Part shown: positions 1-9,201 of the stretch, piece after piece
How the letters are laid out: each line of letters begins with the position of its first letter
Position numbering within the stretch: the first letter of the stretch is position 1
Assembly (NCBI RefSeq): GCF_032930845.1
Contig: NZ_CP136758.1
Span: 62,001 to 126,000 of the forward strand
From: Parvularcula sp. LCG005
GTDB taxonomy: Bacteria > Pseudomonadota > Alphaproteobacteria > Caulobacterales > Parvularculaceae
Reading direction: 5' to 3'
DNA length: 64,000 bases
Position numbers and translations under genes: made by a program
Notes under the pieces: model-generated
The model's input: only the letters and a program-made list of their open reading frames with translations
Database searches by the model: none
Told to the model about the DNA's origin: nothing

Positions 1-1088
1 TGGATCACACGGGCGTCGGGCGCGACCTGCCAGCGCGCTTCAAGGCGCTAGCGACGATCCTGACACAGAGCAAGTCCATTTCCACCGACTTGATACAGAC
101 GCGCTGCACGCGTGGCGCGGCAATTGCGCGTGATCTTCGGTTCTCTGAAGATGTAGCGCGCGGTATTCGTGAGCTCGATGAGCACTGGAATGGCGGTGGG
201 CTGCCAAATGGTCTTCAGGGGGCGGAGATTTCCATCTACTCCCGTATCGCGCTTCTGTCGCAGGTGATTGAAGTCTTTCATTTCGCAGCGGGACGAGATG
301 CCGCTCTCGAAGAGATCGCTGCCCGGCGCGGCAAATGGTTTGACCCAATGCTGGTGGACGCATTCGAGAGCGTCGCCGCCGATCCATCATTCTGGGACAT
401 GCTGGCAAGCCCGAACGTCGAAGACTTGGTGATGACGCTGGATGCAGCCCAGATCGACGTGGTTGTTGATGATGACTTCTTTGATGATATCACGCGGGCC
501 TTTGGCAGCGTCGTCGATGCAAAAAGTCCTTATACCGCAGGACACAGCGACCGGGTCTGTCTTTATGCTGACCAGATTGCTGAAACTCTTGGCATGGAGA
601 CGGAAGAGCGTCGATGGCTTCGCCGCGCAGCGCTCCTCCATGATGTGGGCAAGCTCGGGGTCAGCAACACCATTCTTGATAAGCCCGGCCAGCTCGATGA
701 GGGCGAATGGGAGGTAATGCGTGACCATGCCATGTATTCAGAAAAAATTCTCTCGCATATTTCCGCTTTCGGACGACTGGCCTTCATCGCTGCTGCGCAC
801 CACGAAAAGCTTGACGGAACCGGCTATCCGCGCCGCCTGAAGGGTGATCAAATACCGCTTGAAACCCGCATCATCACCATTGCCGATTTCTTTGATGCCC
901 TCACAGCAGATCGTCCGTACAGGGATGCGATGCCGATCGACAAGGCGCTGGCGATCATCGAAAGCGAAGTTGGATCATCGGTCGACCCGATCTGCTATCA
1001 GGCTCTTTGCGTTTCGGTCGTGCCGCGGCTTCGGGCCGAACGGTTCTGCCGTACGAGTACGGTGCCCGCTCGCGCTACAGTCGGCTGA
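1..1088 (+). CDS. HD-GYP domain protein, 5' end cut by window edge
   Basis: The frame is open to the left window edge with no stop, so the gene begins outside; about 361 residues are visible from base 3. The C-terminal half is a canonical HD-GYP cyclic-di-GMP phosphodiesterase domain: HDVGK near base 639, HHEKLDGTGYP near 798-830, then DFFDAL..DRPYR. The N-terminal visible part (a weak HxxR-like start, DEHWNGGGLP, then SRIALLSQVIEVF) looks like a second, degenerate HD-GYP copy lacking most ligands. The family hydrolyses c-di-GMP in the cytosol. No sensor domain is visible, though one could lie upstream. The 3' end overlaps the convergent cupin gene by 14 bases. Domain call is strong; real substrate is inference. 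Confidence 0.85.
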   Translation, partial: DHTGVGRDLPARFKALATILTQSKSISTDLIQTRCTRGAAIARDLRFSEDVARGIRELDEHWNGGGLPNGLQGAEISIYSRIALLSQVIEVFHFAAGRDAALEEIAARRGKWFDPMLVDAFESVAADPSFWDMLASPNVEDLVMTLDAAQIDVVVDDDFFDDITRAFGSVVDAKSPYTAGHSDRVCLYADQIAETLGMETEERRWLRRAALLHDVGKLGVSNTILDKPGQLDEGEWEVMRDHAMYSEKILSHISAFGRLAFIAAAHHEKLDGTGYPRRLKGDQIPLETRIITIADFFDALTADRPYRDAMPIDKALAIIESEVGSSVDPICYQALCVSVVPRLRAERFCRTSTVPARATVG

Positions 1089-2091
1089 GCTTCCGCGCCA
1101 ACGCAGCCCGGATCTGCCGCTGTGCCTCGCTGTCGAGCTCGCCCAGAATGCCCCGGCGCTCTTCCGGCAAGTGAGCTGCCGGTTCGCCGTTTTCCTTGAA
1201 GACATAATGGTCGAACATCTTCTTCCACGCCCGGCGATGCGCGGGCGGCAGGGACTGAAGCGTCAGCAGCGCATGCATCAGCACGTCCCGCGGCATGCCG
1301 TGGGCATTTGATGGCGGCGTCCACCAATAATTGATCAGGATATTGAACGCGTCGAGCGAGCGGACCTGATGCCACCACAGATAGGGGATGTAGATCGCGT
1401 CGCCAGGCTCAAGTTCCGCCGTCATGGCGGCGGCCATGGCGTCGGGGAAACGCGGAAAGGCTTCAAGGTCGGGATTATCAAAGTCCACAAGGCTGATTGC
1501 AGCGCCGGCGGGGGTCAGTTCCTCGGGCCCCACATACAGATTGCTGACCTGTTCTGGTGGGAAGAGCGTGAAGCGGCGGCGACCCACCCCGACACAGGCG
1601 ATGTTTTCCGACGGGTCGTAGTGGGCAGCAATCGTGACCCGGTTGCCGATCCAGATGCGTGCTTCGATCTCCGGCGAAAGCAGCGGGTTTTGGTTCTCAT
1701 CCATGAACCCGGGCAGGGCGCCGCGCGTCGGCACAGACTGTACGGCGAGGCTGGCGGGGTCGCCATGGCTCTCGGCGTCAAGAAGGTATTCCAGGCTCTC
1801 GCGCAGGGGCGATTTGCCGAATTTGAAGTTCAGGCCACTGAAATCCTCATTGTAGAAGAACCGGCCCTTGGCTGAGGGCGGCGCGATGGCCGTGCTGAAC
1901 CCGTATCCCCGATCAAAGCCCTGCAGGTAGCTGGCTGCATCGTTCGGTGATCGCTTCGCGGCGCGGACGAGCGGCCACTCGGCGACCAGTCCCCGTATCA
2001 CAACGGGTTCTGATGTCGGAAGGATCTCGTTTTCAAAAACGGCCGGCGTGATATCGGATCGTTCGGGAATCGGCGTGCAGGACTGTTTCAT
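1075..2091 (-). CDS. cupin-like (Cupin_8/JmjC-type) Fe(II)/2-oxoglutarate dioxygenase family protein
   Basis: A 338-residue protein of the Cupin_8 family. Predicted iron ligands are visible as H157-x-D159 (in HYDPSEN) and a distal H241 (in WWHQVRS), followed by NILINYWW, which is typical of the double-stranded beta-helix core. I chose ATG at 2091 rather than a TTG 12 codons upstream, because the protein then starts just before the conserved PERSDITP region. No signal peptide, so probably cytosolic. Genes of this family are repeatedly found beside TonB receptor/tryptophan-halogenase clusters in Caulobacterales and sphingomonads. Here it is divergent from such a receptor. The substrate (protein side chain or small molecule) is unknown. 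Confidence 0.8.
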   Translation of the reverse strand: MKQSCTPIPERSDITPAVFENEILPTSEPVVIRGLVAEWPLVRAAKRSPNDAASYLQGFDRGYGFSTAIAPPSAKGRFFYNEDFSGLNFKFGKSPLRESLEYLLDAESHGDPASLAVQSVPTRGALPGFMDENQNPLLSPEIEARIWIGNRVTIAAHYDPSENIACVGVGRRRFTLFPPEQVSNLYVGPEELTPAGAAISLVDFDNPDLEAFPRFPDAMAAAMTAELEPGDAIYIPYLWWHQVRSLDAFNILINYWWTPPSNAHGMPRDVLMHALLTLQSLPPAHRRAWKKMFDHYVFKENGEPAAHLPEERRGILGELDSEAQRQIRAALARKLSRL

Positions 2092-2587
2092 GGGCGGTGG
2101 TCTCGCGCTGTCCAACCATGGCGTCAACTGCCCGCCGCTAGGACTCGCAACGGATGCCTATGGTGCGGCGCACAATACAGTGGCAAGATATGTCAATTAT
2201 AGATAGTTTCCCGACCAACTGTTGTGCAGTGCAACCCAAATGTTCGCGCCGCTGAAACAGTTTCATGTGGCTTACTTGCCGCACCATTTTCAAAAAAACC
2301 TCACAGCAACGTCTGGTACCGGTAACATCGTATAAAATGATCTCTTAGTGGCCGCTTGCCATCTTGCTCTTGAGTGCGCGCTGAGTATCGTCGCCGACTG
2401 AACTGTCAGCGCTATCCGCTTGATGACATCGTTTCCATTTGGTTAGCGATTTTGATTTAAATCGGCATGCGTAATGCAGGAACTTTAATATCGGGGCCGA
2501 CGGCAAGACTGCCGGTTGATCCTGACACGACCGGACCGGCAGCATAATCGCTGGTCCAGACTTTAAGAGCCAAGGGAGGCGGCACTA
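2092..2587. promoter_or_regulatory. 496-base divergent control region before the TonB receptor
   Basis: No credible gene is seen here; the short minus-strand frame at 2345-2545 lacks a ribosome site and family resemblance. The region holds a perfect 13-base palindrome TGAAACAGTTTCA (2253-2265), a LacI-type 14-mer (2314-2327), an AT-rich TATAAAAT (2331-2338) that could be a -10 box, and GATTTAAATC (2453-2462). The receptor start at 2588 has a strong ribosome site (AGGGAGG, about 10 bases upstream). If the TATAAAAT is the promoter, the leader RNA would be about 240 bases, which is long. Promoter assignment is inference. Confidence 0.5.
2314..2327. promoter_or_regulatory. LacI-type operator candidate upstream of TonB receptor
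   Basis: TGGTACCGGTAACA is an imperfect 14-base palindrome (six of seven pairs match) with a central CCGG. It immediately precedes a putative -10 box, so a bound repressor would block the promoter. It matches the LacI-family pattern TGNNANCGNTNNCA, and differs from the xyl-box I recall from Xanthomonas (TGGTAGCGCTAACA) only at the two bases flanking the central CG. That suggests a related but distinct LacI regulator. Confidence 0.5.
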
Positions 2588-5500
2588 ATGAAACGATCCA
2601 CCACAGGATTTGGTGAAACGAAGGCTTGGGCCTTGAGTGGGGCTTCGGCTCTGGTACTCGGGCTGGTCGGCGTTCCCCTGACTGCAACACAGGCAATGGC
2701 GCAGGACGACGTTGATGAAATCAGCGACGAAGAAGTTGATTCCGGCGATACCATTGTTGTTACAGGCACTCGCTCTGCTTTGAAGTCCGCACAGGACCTG
2801 AAGCGCGACGCTGACACGATTGTTGAATCCATCACCGCGACGGACATCGGGGCCTTCCCGGACAAGTCGGTTGCTGAAGCGCTGCAGCGCGTTGCCGGTA
2901 TCACGGTCAACCGCTTTGCCGCTTCGTCTGACACGGCTCACTTCTCTGCCGAACCATCGGGCGTTATCGTCCGCGGCCTGAACCAGGTCCGTTCGGAATT
3001 CAACGGTCGCGACACGTTCTCGGCGAACTCTTCGCGCGGTCTGTCATGGGGGGACGTTTCCCCTGAGCTGATGGCTGGCGTTGACACGTACAAGAACCAG
3101 ATGGCTGAGCTGATCGAAGGCGGTATCGCCGGTACGATCAACCTGCGTACACGGACTCCTTTTGATCAGGCTGGCCAGCTGTTCGCTGTTTCCGCCAACC
3201 TGAACTATGGCGACAAATCAGACGTCATCACCCCTGAAATCTCCGGCATTTATTCCAACCGCTGGATGACTGAAATGGGTGAGTTCGGCTTCATGGCCAA
3301 CTACGCCTATTCCGACGTGACGACGAAATCGCTCGGCGTTCAGGAATACCGGATGAACCGCATCGAAGCTGGTGCATTCCCTCAGTATGACGGCGTTACT
3401 TTCTTCCCTGCAGCGATCAACTATCGTGACAACACGTATGATCGCACACGGAACGGCATGGCTTTGTCCGGCCAGTGGCGCAGCAATGATGACAGCCTGC
3501 TGATCACGACACAGTTCAACCGGTCTGTCTATGAGAACAGCTGGGAAGAATATGTTGTTCAGGCTCAGTTCGCTGACCTTTCATACGGCGAATCCGTTTT
3601 CTACGAAGTGCCGAACATGGTGCCAGCACCGACGGACGACGATCCGGATGCAATGGCTCCGAACCTTCTGATTCCTCGTCCCGCTCCGGGCACGCCAGAT
3701 TTTACGTTCAACGAGCAGGGTCTCTTCCAGACCGGCTACCTGACGACCGACATCGGTTGGTGGGGTAACAACAACGACGAATCTGCCAACTTTGCCCGCA
3801 ATGGTCAGGGCCAGAACCTCGTTGACGCCTGTTACGGGTGGAATGGTTGTGAGCCTGCTCGTCGCTCGCCAGAAATGAACACGGTCACGCGGTCCAACAA
3901 TAACCGCAACATGACTCAAGACGTCAGCTTGAATGCCAAGTGGACGCCTAACGACAAATGGCGTTTCAACTTCGACATCCAACACGTGGAGTCTGAAGTC
4001 GAAAACTATGACATCGAAGTCAGCATCAACTCTTTTGCTGATCTCTATGTCGATCTGACGGGCAAGTACCCATCAATCGCGCTGGGTAATGACCCGCTGA
4101 ACGTGAATCTGTCGCCAGGTGGCTTGGGCAATGCTCAGAACTACTACCTCAAGCACATCATGGATCACGTTGAGGACAGTAAAGGTACCCAGGACGCGTT
4201 CCGCGCTGACGTAGAGTATCTCGTCGACGGCGGCTGGCTCACCTCGATCAAAGCGGGCGCCCGTTACGCCAAGCGCGATCAGGAAGTTCGCTGGAGCGGT
4301 TATAACTGGCAGAACGTGGCCAACGTCTGGACCGAAGATGCTGAGTATTTCAACATCACCCAGACCGATTCGCCATGCGCTAGCGATCCATCGCTGCCAG
4401 GCTGTAATGGACAGGCCTTTACGGGCTACCCTGCTGGCGTGACACAAGGCCGGGCGATGGGCGATCACTTCGCCAACTTCTCGCCTAACGAATTTGTGTT
4501 CATGGACATCAACCTTCTGCAGGATCAGGAAGGCTTCGCCGCCGGATTCGGCGCCGACGCTCTCGGGTTCACAGGTGGTGTGGGCTGGAACAGCATCTGC
4601 TCCAACTCGGGCGACCGCGCGGAAGAAATTCCAGGCACGTGCTTTACACCGGCAGAAACCGTTGACCTGACCGAAGAAACCGAAGCGCTGTACCTGCAGT
4701 TCAACTACGGTGGTCCGGACGCTGAAATCTTCGGCTTCCCTGTCTCCGGTAACGTCGGTCTGCGTTATGTCCGTACAACCGACATCAGCAGCGGTGGTAT
4801 CAACGTTCCACTTCTGTCCGAGGAGTTCTTCATCGACCCGAACGGTCCTCGCACCGTTGACAACCTCGACTGCGAACTTCGCGAAACGACGGCACCAGGT
4901 GCGCCGCCACCAAACCCGCCAGGCACCACGCCTTGCTACATCACGCAAGACATCATTGATTTTGCGGATGGTACCGACCAGACGAGCGACACAGAAGCCA
5001 ATCATGAAAACTGGCTGCCAAGCTTCAACATGAAGGTTGAGCTGTCAGATGAATGGCTGGTTCGGTTCGCTGCATCTCGTGCCATGTCCCGTCCGGACAT
5101 TGGTAACCTGCGGAACTATCTGGGCTTCGGCGTCAGCCTTGCTGACCCGAACAACTCGAACGATCCACTCTGGATCAAGGATAGCAGCGGTACGATCATC
5201 GCAACGGATGCTCGCTATGCCGGTGGTGCCCAGAACCCGTTCCTGGCGCCTGTGATGGCAACCCAGTTCGACGTCTCTCTTGAGCGTTACTTTGCTGACG
5301 TTGGCTCGTTCAGCTTCGCGATGTTCTACAAAGAGTTCGAGGACTACATCCAGTTCGGTCGTTATGATCGCGAGATCACGAACAATGGCATCACGGAAAC
5401 TGTTGAAGTCCGTGGTCCGCTGAACGGTGAAGGCGCGGCGATCAAAGGTTTCGAAGTATCGTACCAACGCTTCTTCGACTTCCTGCCAGAGCCATTTGAT

Positions 5501-5974
5501 GGTCTTGGTGTGCAAGCGAACTATACGTTCGTTGATAACCAGGGCATCACCAACTCCAACGTTTCCAACGTTGGCGGTGAAGGCACCACTCAAACGGCTC
5601 AGTCTACGGACGTGATCCAGGTTGATCGTCTGGAAGGTCTGTCTGATCACTCCTACAACGTCGTCGGTATGTACGAGAAAGGTCCGTTCGCGGCTCGCTT
5701 GGCATACAACTGGCGGTCTGAGTATCTGACGACAGCGATCGACTGCTGTGTGGCATATGCCATCTGGACAGAAGATCAGGGCTTCCTCGATGGCTCGGTT
5801 CGCTACCGTCTCAACGACAACATGGAGCTCAGCCTCCAGGCGTCGAACCTGCTGAACACCGAAACGGTGCTGAGGCAGCAAGTTGAGGACGCAGACGATG
5901 GCGGCCTTCGCCTGCCAAACGCCTGGTTCCAGAACGACACGCGCGTGACCGCTGGTCTCCGTTTCAAGTTCTAA
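2588..5974 (+). CDS. TonB-dependent receptor, probable oligosaccharide importer
   Basis: An outer-membrane active transporter of 1128 residues, longer than siderophore receptors (about 700-800) and in the size range of carbohydrate receptors. Visible parts: signal peptide 1-38 ending AMA, TonB-box-like DTIVVTGTR at 54-62, plug domain with FPDKSVAEALQRVAGI, then a long beta barrel ending in RFKF with terminal phenylalanine. Acidic linker (EISDEEVDSGD) precedes the TonB box. It lies before three halogenase homologues and next to a mannan degradation locus, so it probably takes up mannan- or hemicellulose-derived oligosaccharides; the substrate is inferred from context only. A LacI-type operator candidate precedes it, and a strong terminator at 5996 suggests it is largely transcribed alone. 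Confidence 0.92.
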   Translation: MKRSTTGFGETKAWALSGASALVLGLVGVPLTATQAMAQDDVDEISDEEVDSGDTIVVTGTRSALKSAQDLKRDADTIVESITATDIGAFPDKSVAEALQRVAGITVNRFAASSDTAHFSAEPSGVIVRGLNQVRSEFNGRDTFSANSSRGLSWGDVSPELMAGVDTYKNQMAELIEGGIAGTINLRTRTPFDQAGQLFAVSANLNYGDKSDVITPEISGIYSNRWMTEMGEFGFMANYAYSDVTTKSLGVQEYRMNRIEAGAFPQYDGVTFFPAAINYRDNTYDRTRNGMALSGQWRSNDDSLLITTQFNRSVYENSWEEYVVQAQFADLSYGESVFYEVPNMVPAPTDDDPDAMAPNLLIPRPAPGTPDFTFNEQGLFQTGYLTTDIGWWGNNNDESANFARNGQGQNLVDACYGWNGCEPARRSPEMNTVTRSNNNRNMTQDVSLNAKWTPNDKWRFNFDIQHVESEVENYDIEVSINSFADLYVDLTGKYPSIALGNDPLNVNLSPGGLGNAQNYYLKHIMDHVEDSKGTQDAFRADVEYLVDGGWLTSIKAGARYAKRDQEVRWSGYNWQNVANVWTEDAEYFNITQTDSPCASDPSLPGCNGQAFTGYPAGVTQGRAMGDHFANFSPNEFVFMDINLLQDQEGFAAGFGADALGFTGGVGWNSICSNSGDRAEEIPGTCFTPAETVDLTEETEALYLQFNYGGPDAEIFGFPVSGNVGLRYVRTTDISSGGINVPLLSEEFFIDPNGPRTVDNLDCELRETTAPGAPPPNPPGTTPCYITQDIIDFADGTDQTSDTEANHENWLPSFNMKVELSDEWLVRFAASRAMSRPDIGNLRNYLGFGVSLADPNNSNDPLWIKDSSGTIIATDARYAGGAQNPFLAPVMATQFDVSLERYFADVGSFSFAMFYKEFEDYIQFGRYDREITNNGITETVEVRGPLNGEGAAIKGFEVSYQRFFDFLPEPFDGLGVQANYTFVDNQGITNSNVSNVGGEGTTQTAQSTDVIQVDRLEGLSDHSYNVVGMYEKGPFAARLAYNWRSEYLTTAIDCCVAYAIWTEDQGFLDGSVRYRLNDNMELSLQASNLLNTETVLRQQVEDADDGGLRLPNAWFQNDTRVTAGLRFKF

Positions 5975-5995
5975 GAGCGACAGCTCAACACAAAG

Positions 5996-6029
5996 GGCGC
6001 CGTCACCTCTGGTGGCGGCGCTTTTTTTT
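5996..6029 (+). terminator. rho-independent terminator after TonB receptor
   Basis: GGCGCCGTCACC pairs with GGTGGCGGCGC across a TCT loop (one G-U type mismatch) and is followed by eight T residues (6022-6029). It separates the highly structured receptor transcript from the halogenase genes 135 bases downstream. Confidence 0.88.
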
Positions 6030-6164
6030 ATCGCGACTATCAGTCACCGGACATTCGCGGCTTGACCGTAGTTTTTTGACCGGGACATGCTAGAATTTAC
6101 GAAATGATGTTGCGCCGGTTCCCCTCCCGAGCGCGCCGCCGCCACATTCGGAAATCGATTATTC

Positions 6165-7691
6165 ATGACCAAACCCCTCAATATCGTGATTGTCGGCGGC
6201 GGGACTGCTGGCTGGATGACAGCCGCCGCGCTGGTCGGCATTGTGACCTCGAAAGCCGTCAATGTCCGACTGATCGAGTCCGATACGATCGGCACCGTCG
6301 GCGTCGGCGAGGCGACCCTGCCGAGCTTGGCAAAATTCAATGAACGTGTGGGTATTTTTGAACCCGAAATGATGAAAGCGTCGGCCGCGACCTTCAAATT
6401 GGGTATCGAATTTGCGGGCTGGCGGGGCGACGATTCCTCTTACATTCACCCCTTCGGGGCGCATGGCAAAAGCTTCGGCGGCGTCGATTTCCACCATCAC
6501 TGGGTGCGTGCCGGGATGCCTGGTAATATTGAAGACTACAGCTATGCCATCCAAGCCGCTCGCGCGAGCCGATTTGATTTCCCGGCGGAAGATCCCGGCG
6601 CCGTCAACGCCACTTATGACTACGCCTACCATTTTGATGCTGGCTTATACGCGGCTTTCCTTCGCCGCTTTGCTGAGAAGCGCGGCCTGAGGCGAACCGA
6701 AGGCCGCATCATTGATGTCCAGCTGGATGCCGAAAGCGGCGATATCGCCTCGCTGAAACTGGAGAATGGCGAGGTAATCACCGGCGATCTCTTCGTCGAC
6801 TGCTCCGGTTTCCGTTCCGTCCTCCTGGGGGAGGCACTGGGGTGCAAATATGAATCCTGGAAGCACTGGCTCCCTTGTGATCGGGCCGTCGCGATGGCGT
6901 GTACGTCAGATGGCCGGCCTGTACCGTATACCAAGGCGACGGCGCGTGCGGCCGGCTGGCAGTGGCGCATTCCGCTCCAGCACCGGACAGGCAACGGCTA
7001 TGTCTATTCCAGCGATCATGCCAATGACGATATGGCACTCGACACTTTGTGCCGCCATCTTGACGGGGAACCGTTGGGCGATGCCAAGATCCTGTCCTTC
7101 GAAGCAGGGCGCCGCCAGTCCAGCTGGTACAAGAACTGCGTCGCCATCGGACTATCCAGCGGCTTCCTCGAGCCACTGGAATCGACATCGATCTATCTGG
7201 TCCAGATCGGCATCGTGAACCTGATCGATCTGTTGCCGGGCACTGGCAATAATGATGCTCTGAGAACGGAGTATAATCGGCAGGTCGACATGGAATATAG
7301 CCGGGTGCGCGATTTCCTCATCCTTCACTATCATGCCAATGGCCGGCACGGCGAGGCGCTGTGGGACCACTGTCGGCACATGGATATTCCCGACAGCCTG
7401 CAGGAGAAAATCGAGCTGTTTCGCCATCGCGGTGATATTGAACAGGCGAGTTTCGGCCTTTTCTCACCGCCGAGCTGGCTTGCTGTTTTTGCAGGGCAGG
7501 GGGTTGTGCCCCAAAACTACAATCGCCTCGCAGATAATCTGGACAGGGACAATATTGATCAGAAGATGGATGCGTATCGGCAATCCATCGCATCGCGCGT
7601 GAAAACCATGCCGGAACACAGCTATTTCCTTGCAGATTATTGTCCCAGCAATGTGAGGGCGATGGCCGCGACCAAAGGCGGTACAGCATGA
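6165..7691 (+). CDS. tryptophan halogenase-family flavoprotein, copy 1
   Basis: 508 residues, the normal size for flavin-dependent tryptophan halogenases. FAD-binding GGGTAGW at 11-17, the family signature WQWRIP at 265-270, and the catalytic residues known from PrnA (K79, E346, S347) have counterparts K78 (in TFKLGIEF), E339 and S340 (in FLEPLESTS). Cytosolic by lack of signal peptide. The stop overlaps the next start by four bases (ATGA), so it is translationally coupled to copy 2. Family members linked to TonB receptors have no settled function; free tryptophan chlorination should not be assumed. The ribosome site before ATG 6165 is weak. Confidence 0.85.
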   Translation: MTKPLNIVIVGGGTAGWMTAAALVGIVTSKAVNVRLIESDTIGTVGVGEATLPSLAKFNERVGIFEPEMMKASAATFKLGIEFAGWRGDDSSYIHPFGAHGKSFGGVDFHHHWVRAGMPGNIEDYSYAIQAARASRFDFPAEDPGAVNATYDYAYHFDAGLYAAFLRRFAEKRGLRRTEGRIIDVQLDAESGDIASLKLENGEVITGDLFVDCSGFRSVLLGEALGCKYESWKHWLPCDRAVAMACTSDGRPVPYTKATARAAGWQWRIPLQHRTGNGYVYSSDHANDDMALDTLCRHLDGEPLGDAKILSFEAGRRQSSWYKNCVAIGLSSGFLEPLESTSIYLVQIGIVNLIDLLPGTGNNDALRTEYNRQVDMEYSRVRDFLILHYHANGRHGEALWDHCRHMDIPDSLQEKIELFRHRGDIEQASFGLFSPPSWLAVFAGQGVVPQNYNRLADNLDRDNIDQKMDAYRQSIASRVKTMPEHSYFLADYCPSNVRAMAATKGGTA

Positions 7692-9193
7692 CCTCACCTA
7701 TTCGCTCAGTCGCCGTCGTCGGCCGGGACATCGCCGCGTGGCTCACGGCGTTCGCCCTGAAACGGACGTTCGGCCCGACAGGGCTCGATGTGATCGTTGT
7801 TGAGCAGCCCGGTACAATGACGGAGGCGGATGGATACGTCACGTTACCCGGCATTCGGGTCATGCACGATCTGTTGGGGCTCGACGAGGAAACGCTGATC
7901 ACGGCTTGTGATGCTGTACCGACGATGGGGCAACGGTTCTCTGGTTGGACGGCTGATCCCAAATCGTTCATGCACGCCTATGACAGCCAGGGCGTCCCGC
8001 TGAATAATGTTGATTTCCTGCAGTACTGGACGAAGGCCCGCCATGCGGGAATGAAGGTTCCGCTGGAGGATTTTTCCGTCGGCGCGGCTGCGGCAAAAGC
8101 CAATCGTCTGGCCGTGGGTTCCGGTACCGATACATTTTCCCGGGCGGCCTATAGCTATCATCTGGATGCCCAGAAATACGTTCGTCTGTGCGCGGAACGT
8201 GCGGCTCAGGCCGGTGTGCGTGGGCACGCCGCGCCGATCACGGAGGTCGAGACAGAGAGCGGACGCATTTTTTCTGTCACGACGGCCGATGGGCATCGCG
8301 TTGAGGCCGATCTTTTCGTTGACGCTACCGGTATCGAGGGCGCGCTGATTTCGCAGCTCCCGGGCGCGCGATATGACAGCTGGCGCGACATTTTCCTGCT
8401 CGACCGCTTGGCGACATATACGTCAGGGGCGCTTTCCCCACTGCCAGCCTTCAGCCACCACTCAGCGATGGAGGAGGGGTGGTTCGGTCTGTATCCGTTG
8501 CAGAACAGAACGATGATTCGTACGGCCTATGCATCCAGTCATCTGTCCAACGATGCTGTTGCGGAAAAAGTCTCCGGCTACACGAACATGCCGCCTCAGG
8601 GCTCCGTTATCATCCGTCCCCTGAACCCCGGCGCACGGGAGAAGGCCTGGATCGGCAATTGCGTGGCGCTGGGTGAGGCTGCATTTGGTGTGGATCCCTG
8701 TGACGGCGTTGACATCCATCTCCTGCAGATCGGCTTATCACAGCTGATTGCCCATTTCCCGGTCGATGCAGCGACGATGCCCGAGGCAGGTCCCTATAAC
8801 CGCGAAATGCTGCAGCACGCCAAGAATATTCGAGATTTTCAGGCGCTGCGATATCGCTTGAATGGTCGCGCTGGCGACCGGGTTTGGGATATTGCGCGTG
8901 AGCAGACTTTCCCTGAGAGCATGCGTCAGCGCCTGGCGCTTTTTGCCGCCCGCGGCCGCGTTGCCATGCATGAGCATGAGGCCTTTGATTCATCAAGCTG
9001 GGCCGCACTGATGATTGGCCACGGCATTGTGCCGGAGAGTTATGATCCGCTGGTCGACCGTGTGTCAGAGCAGGAACAAATTCAGCAATTCCAGAGGCTG
9101 CTGGGGTTCGTCTCACAGGAAGTCGGACGATTGCCGCTTCTTGAAGCTCATCTGGAAATGCTTCGCCCGCAAAAATACGACGCTTTGTTTTAG
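7688..9193 (+). CDS. tryptophan halogenase-like protein, catalytic residues lost (copy 2)
   Basis: 501 residues, homologous over its full length to its two neighbours, but degenerate at each functional motif. The dinucleotide motif GGGTAGW is replaced by GRDIAAW (12-18), the catalytic lysine by T79, WxWxIP by WFGLYP (265-270), and the catalytic Glu-Ser by Asp339-Gly340 (in VDPCDGVD). General fold markers such as ADLFVDATG and a conserved length remain, and the frame is intact, so it is not decaying. ATG at 7688 overlaps the stop of copy 1 (ATGA). Likely a pseudoenzyme or partner subunit for copies 1 and 3; this is inference. Confidence 0.8.
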   Translation: MTSPIRSVAVVGRDIAAWLTAFALKRTFGPTGLDVIVVEQPGTMTEADGYVTLPGIRVMHDLLGLDEETLITACDAVPTMGQRFSGWTADPKSFMHAYDSQGVPLNNVDFLQYWTKARHAGMKVPLEDFSVGAAAAKANRLAVGSGTDTFSRAAYSYHLDAQKYVRLCAERAAQAGVRGHAAPITEVETESGRIFSVTTADGHRVEADLFVDATGIEGALISQLPGARYDSWRDIFLLDRLATYTSGALSPLPAFSHHSAMEEGWFGLYPLQNRTMIRTAYASSHLSNDAVAEKVSGYTNMPPQGSVIIRPLNPGAREKAWIGNCVALGEAAFGVDPCDGVDIHLLQIGLSQLIAHFPVDAATMPEAGPYNREMLQHAKNIRDFQALRYRLNGRAGDRVWDIAREQTFPESMRQRLALFAARGRVAMHEHEAFDSSSWAALMIGHGIVPESYDPLVDRVSEQEQIQQFQRLLGFVSQEVGRLPLLEAHLEMLRPQKYDALF

Positions 9194-9201
9194 GGGGTAT
9201 C

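Noticed and set aside
2345-2545. Small minus-strand frame in the receptor control region
   Set aside because: No ribosome site and no resemblance to known proteins; the stretch looks regulatory.
4073-5005. Long open frame on the minus strand inside the TonB receptor gene
   Set aside because: It is antisense to a well-supported receptor, lacks a ribosome site and family motifs, and results from codon bias. The same holds for 5045-5881.
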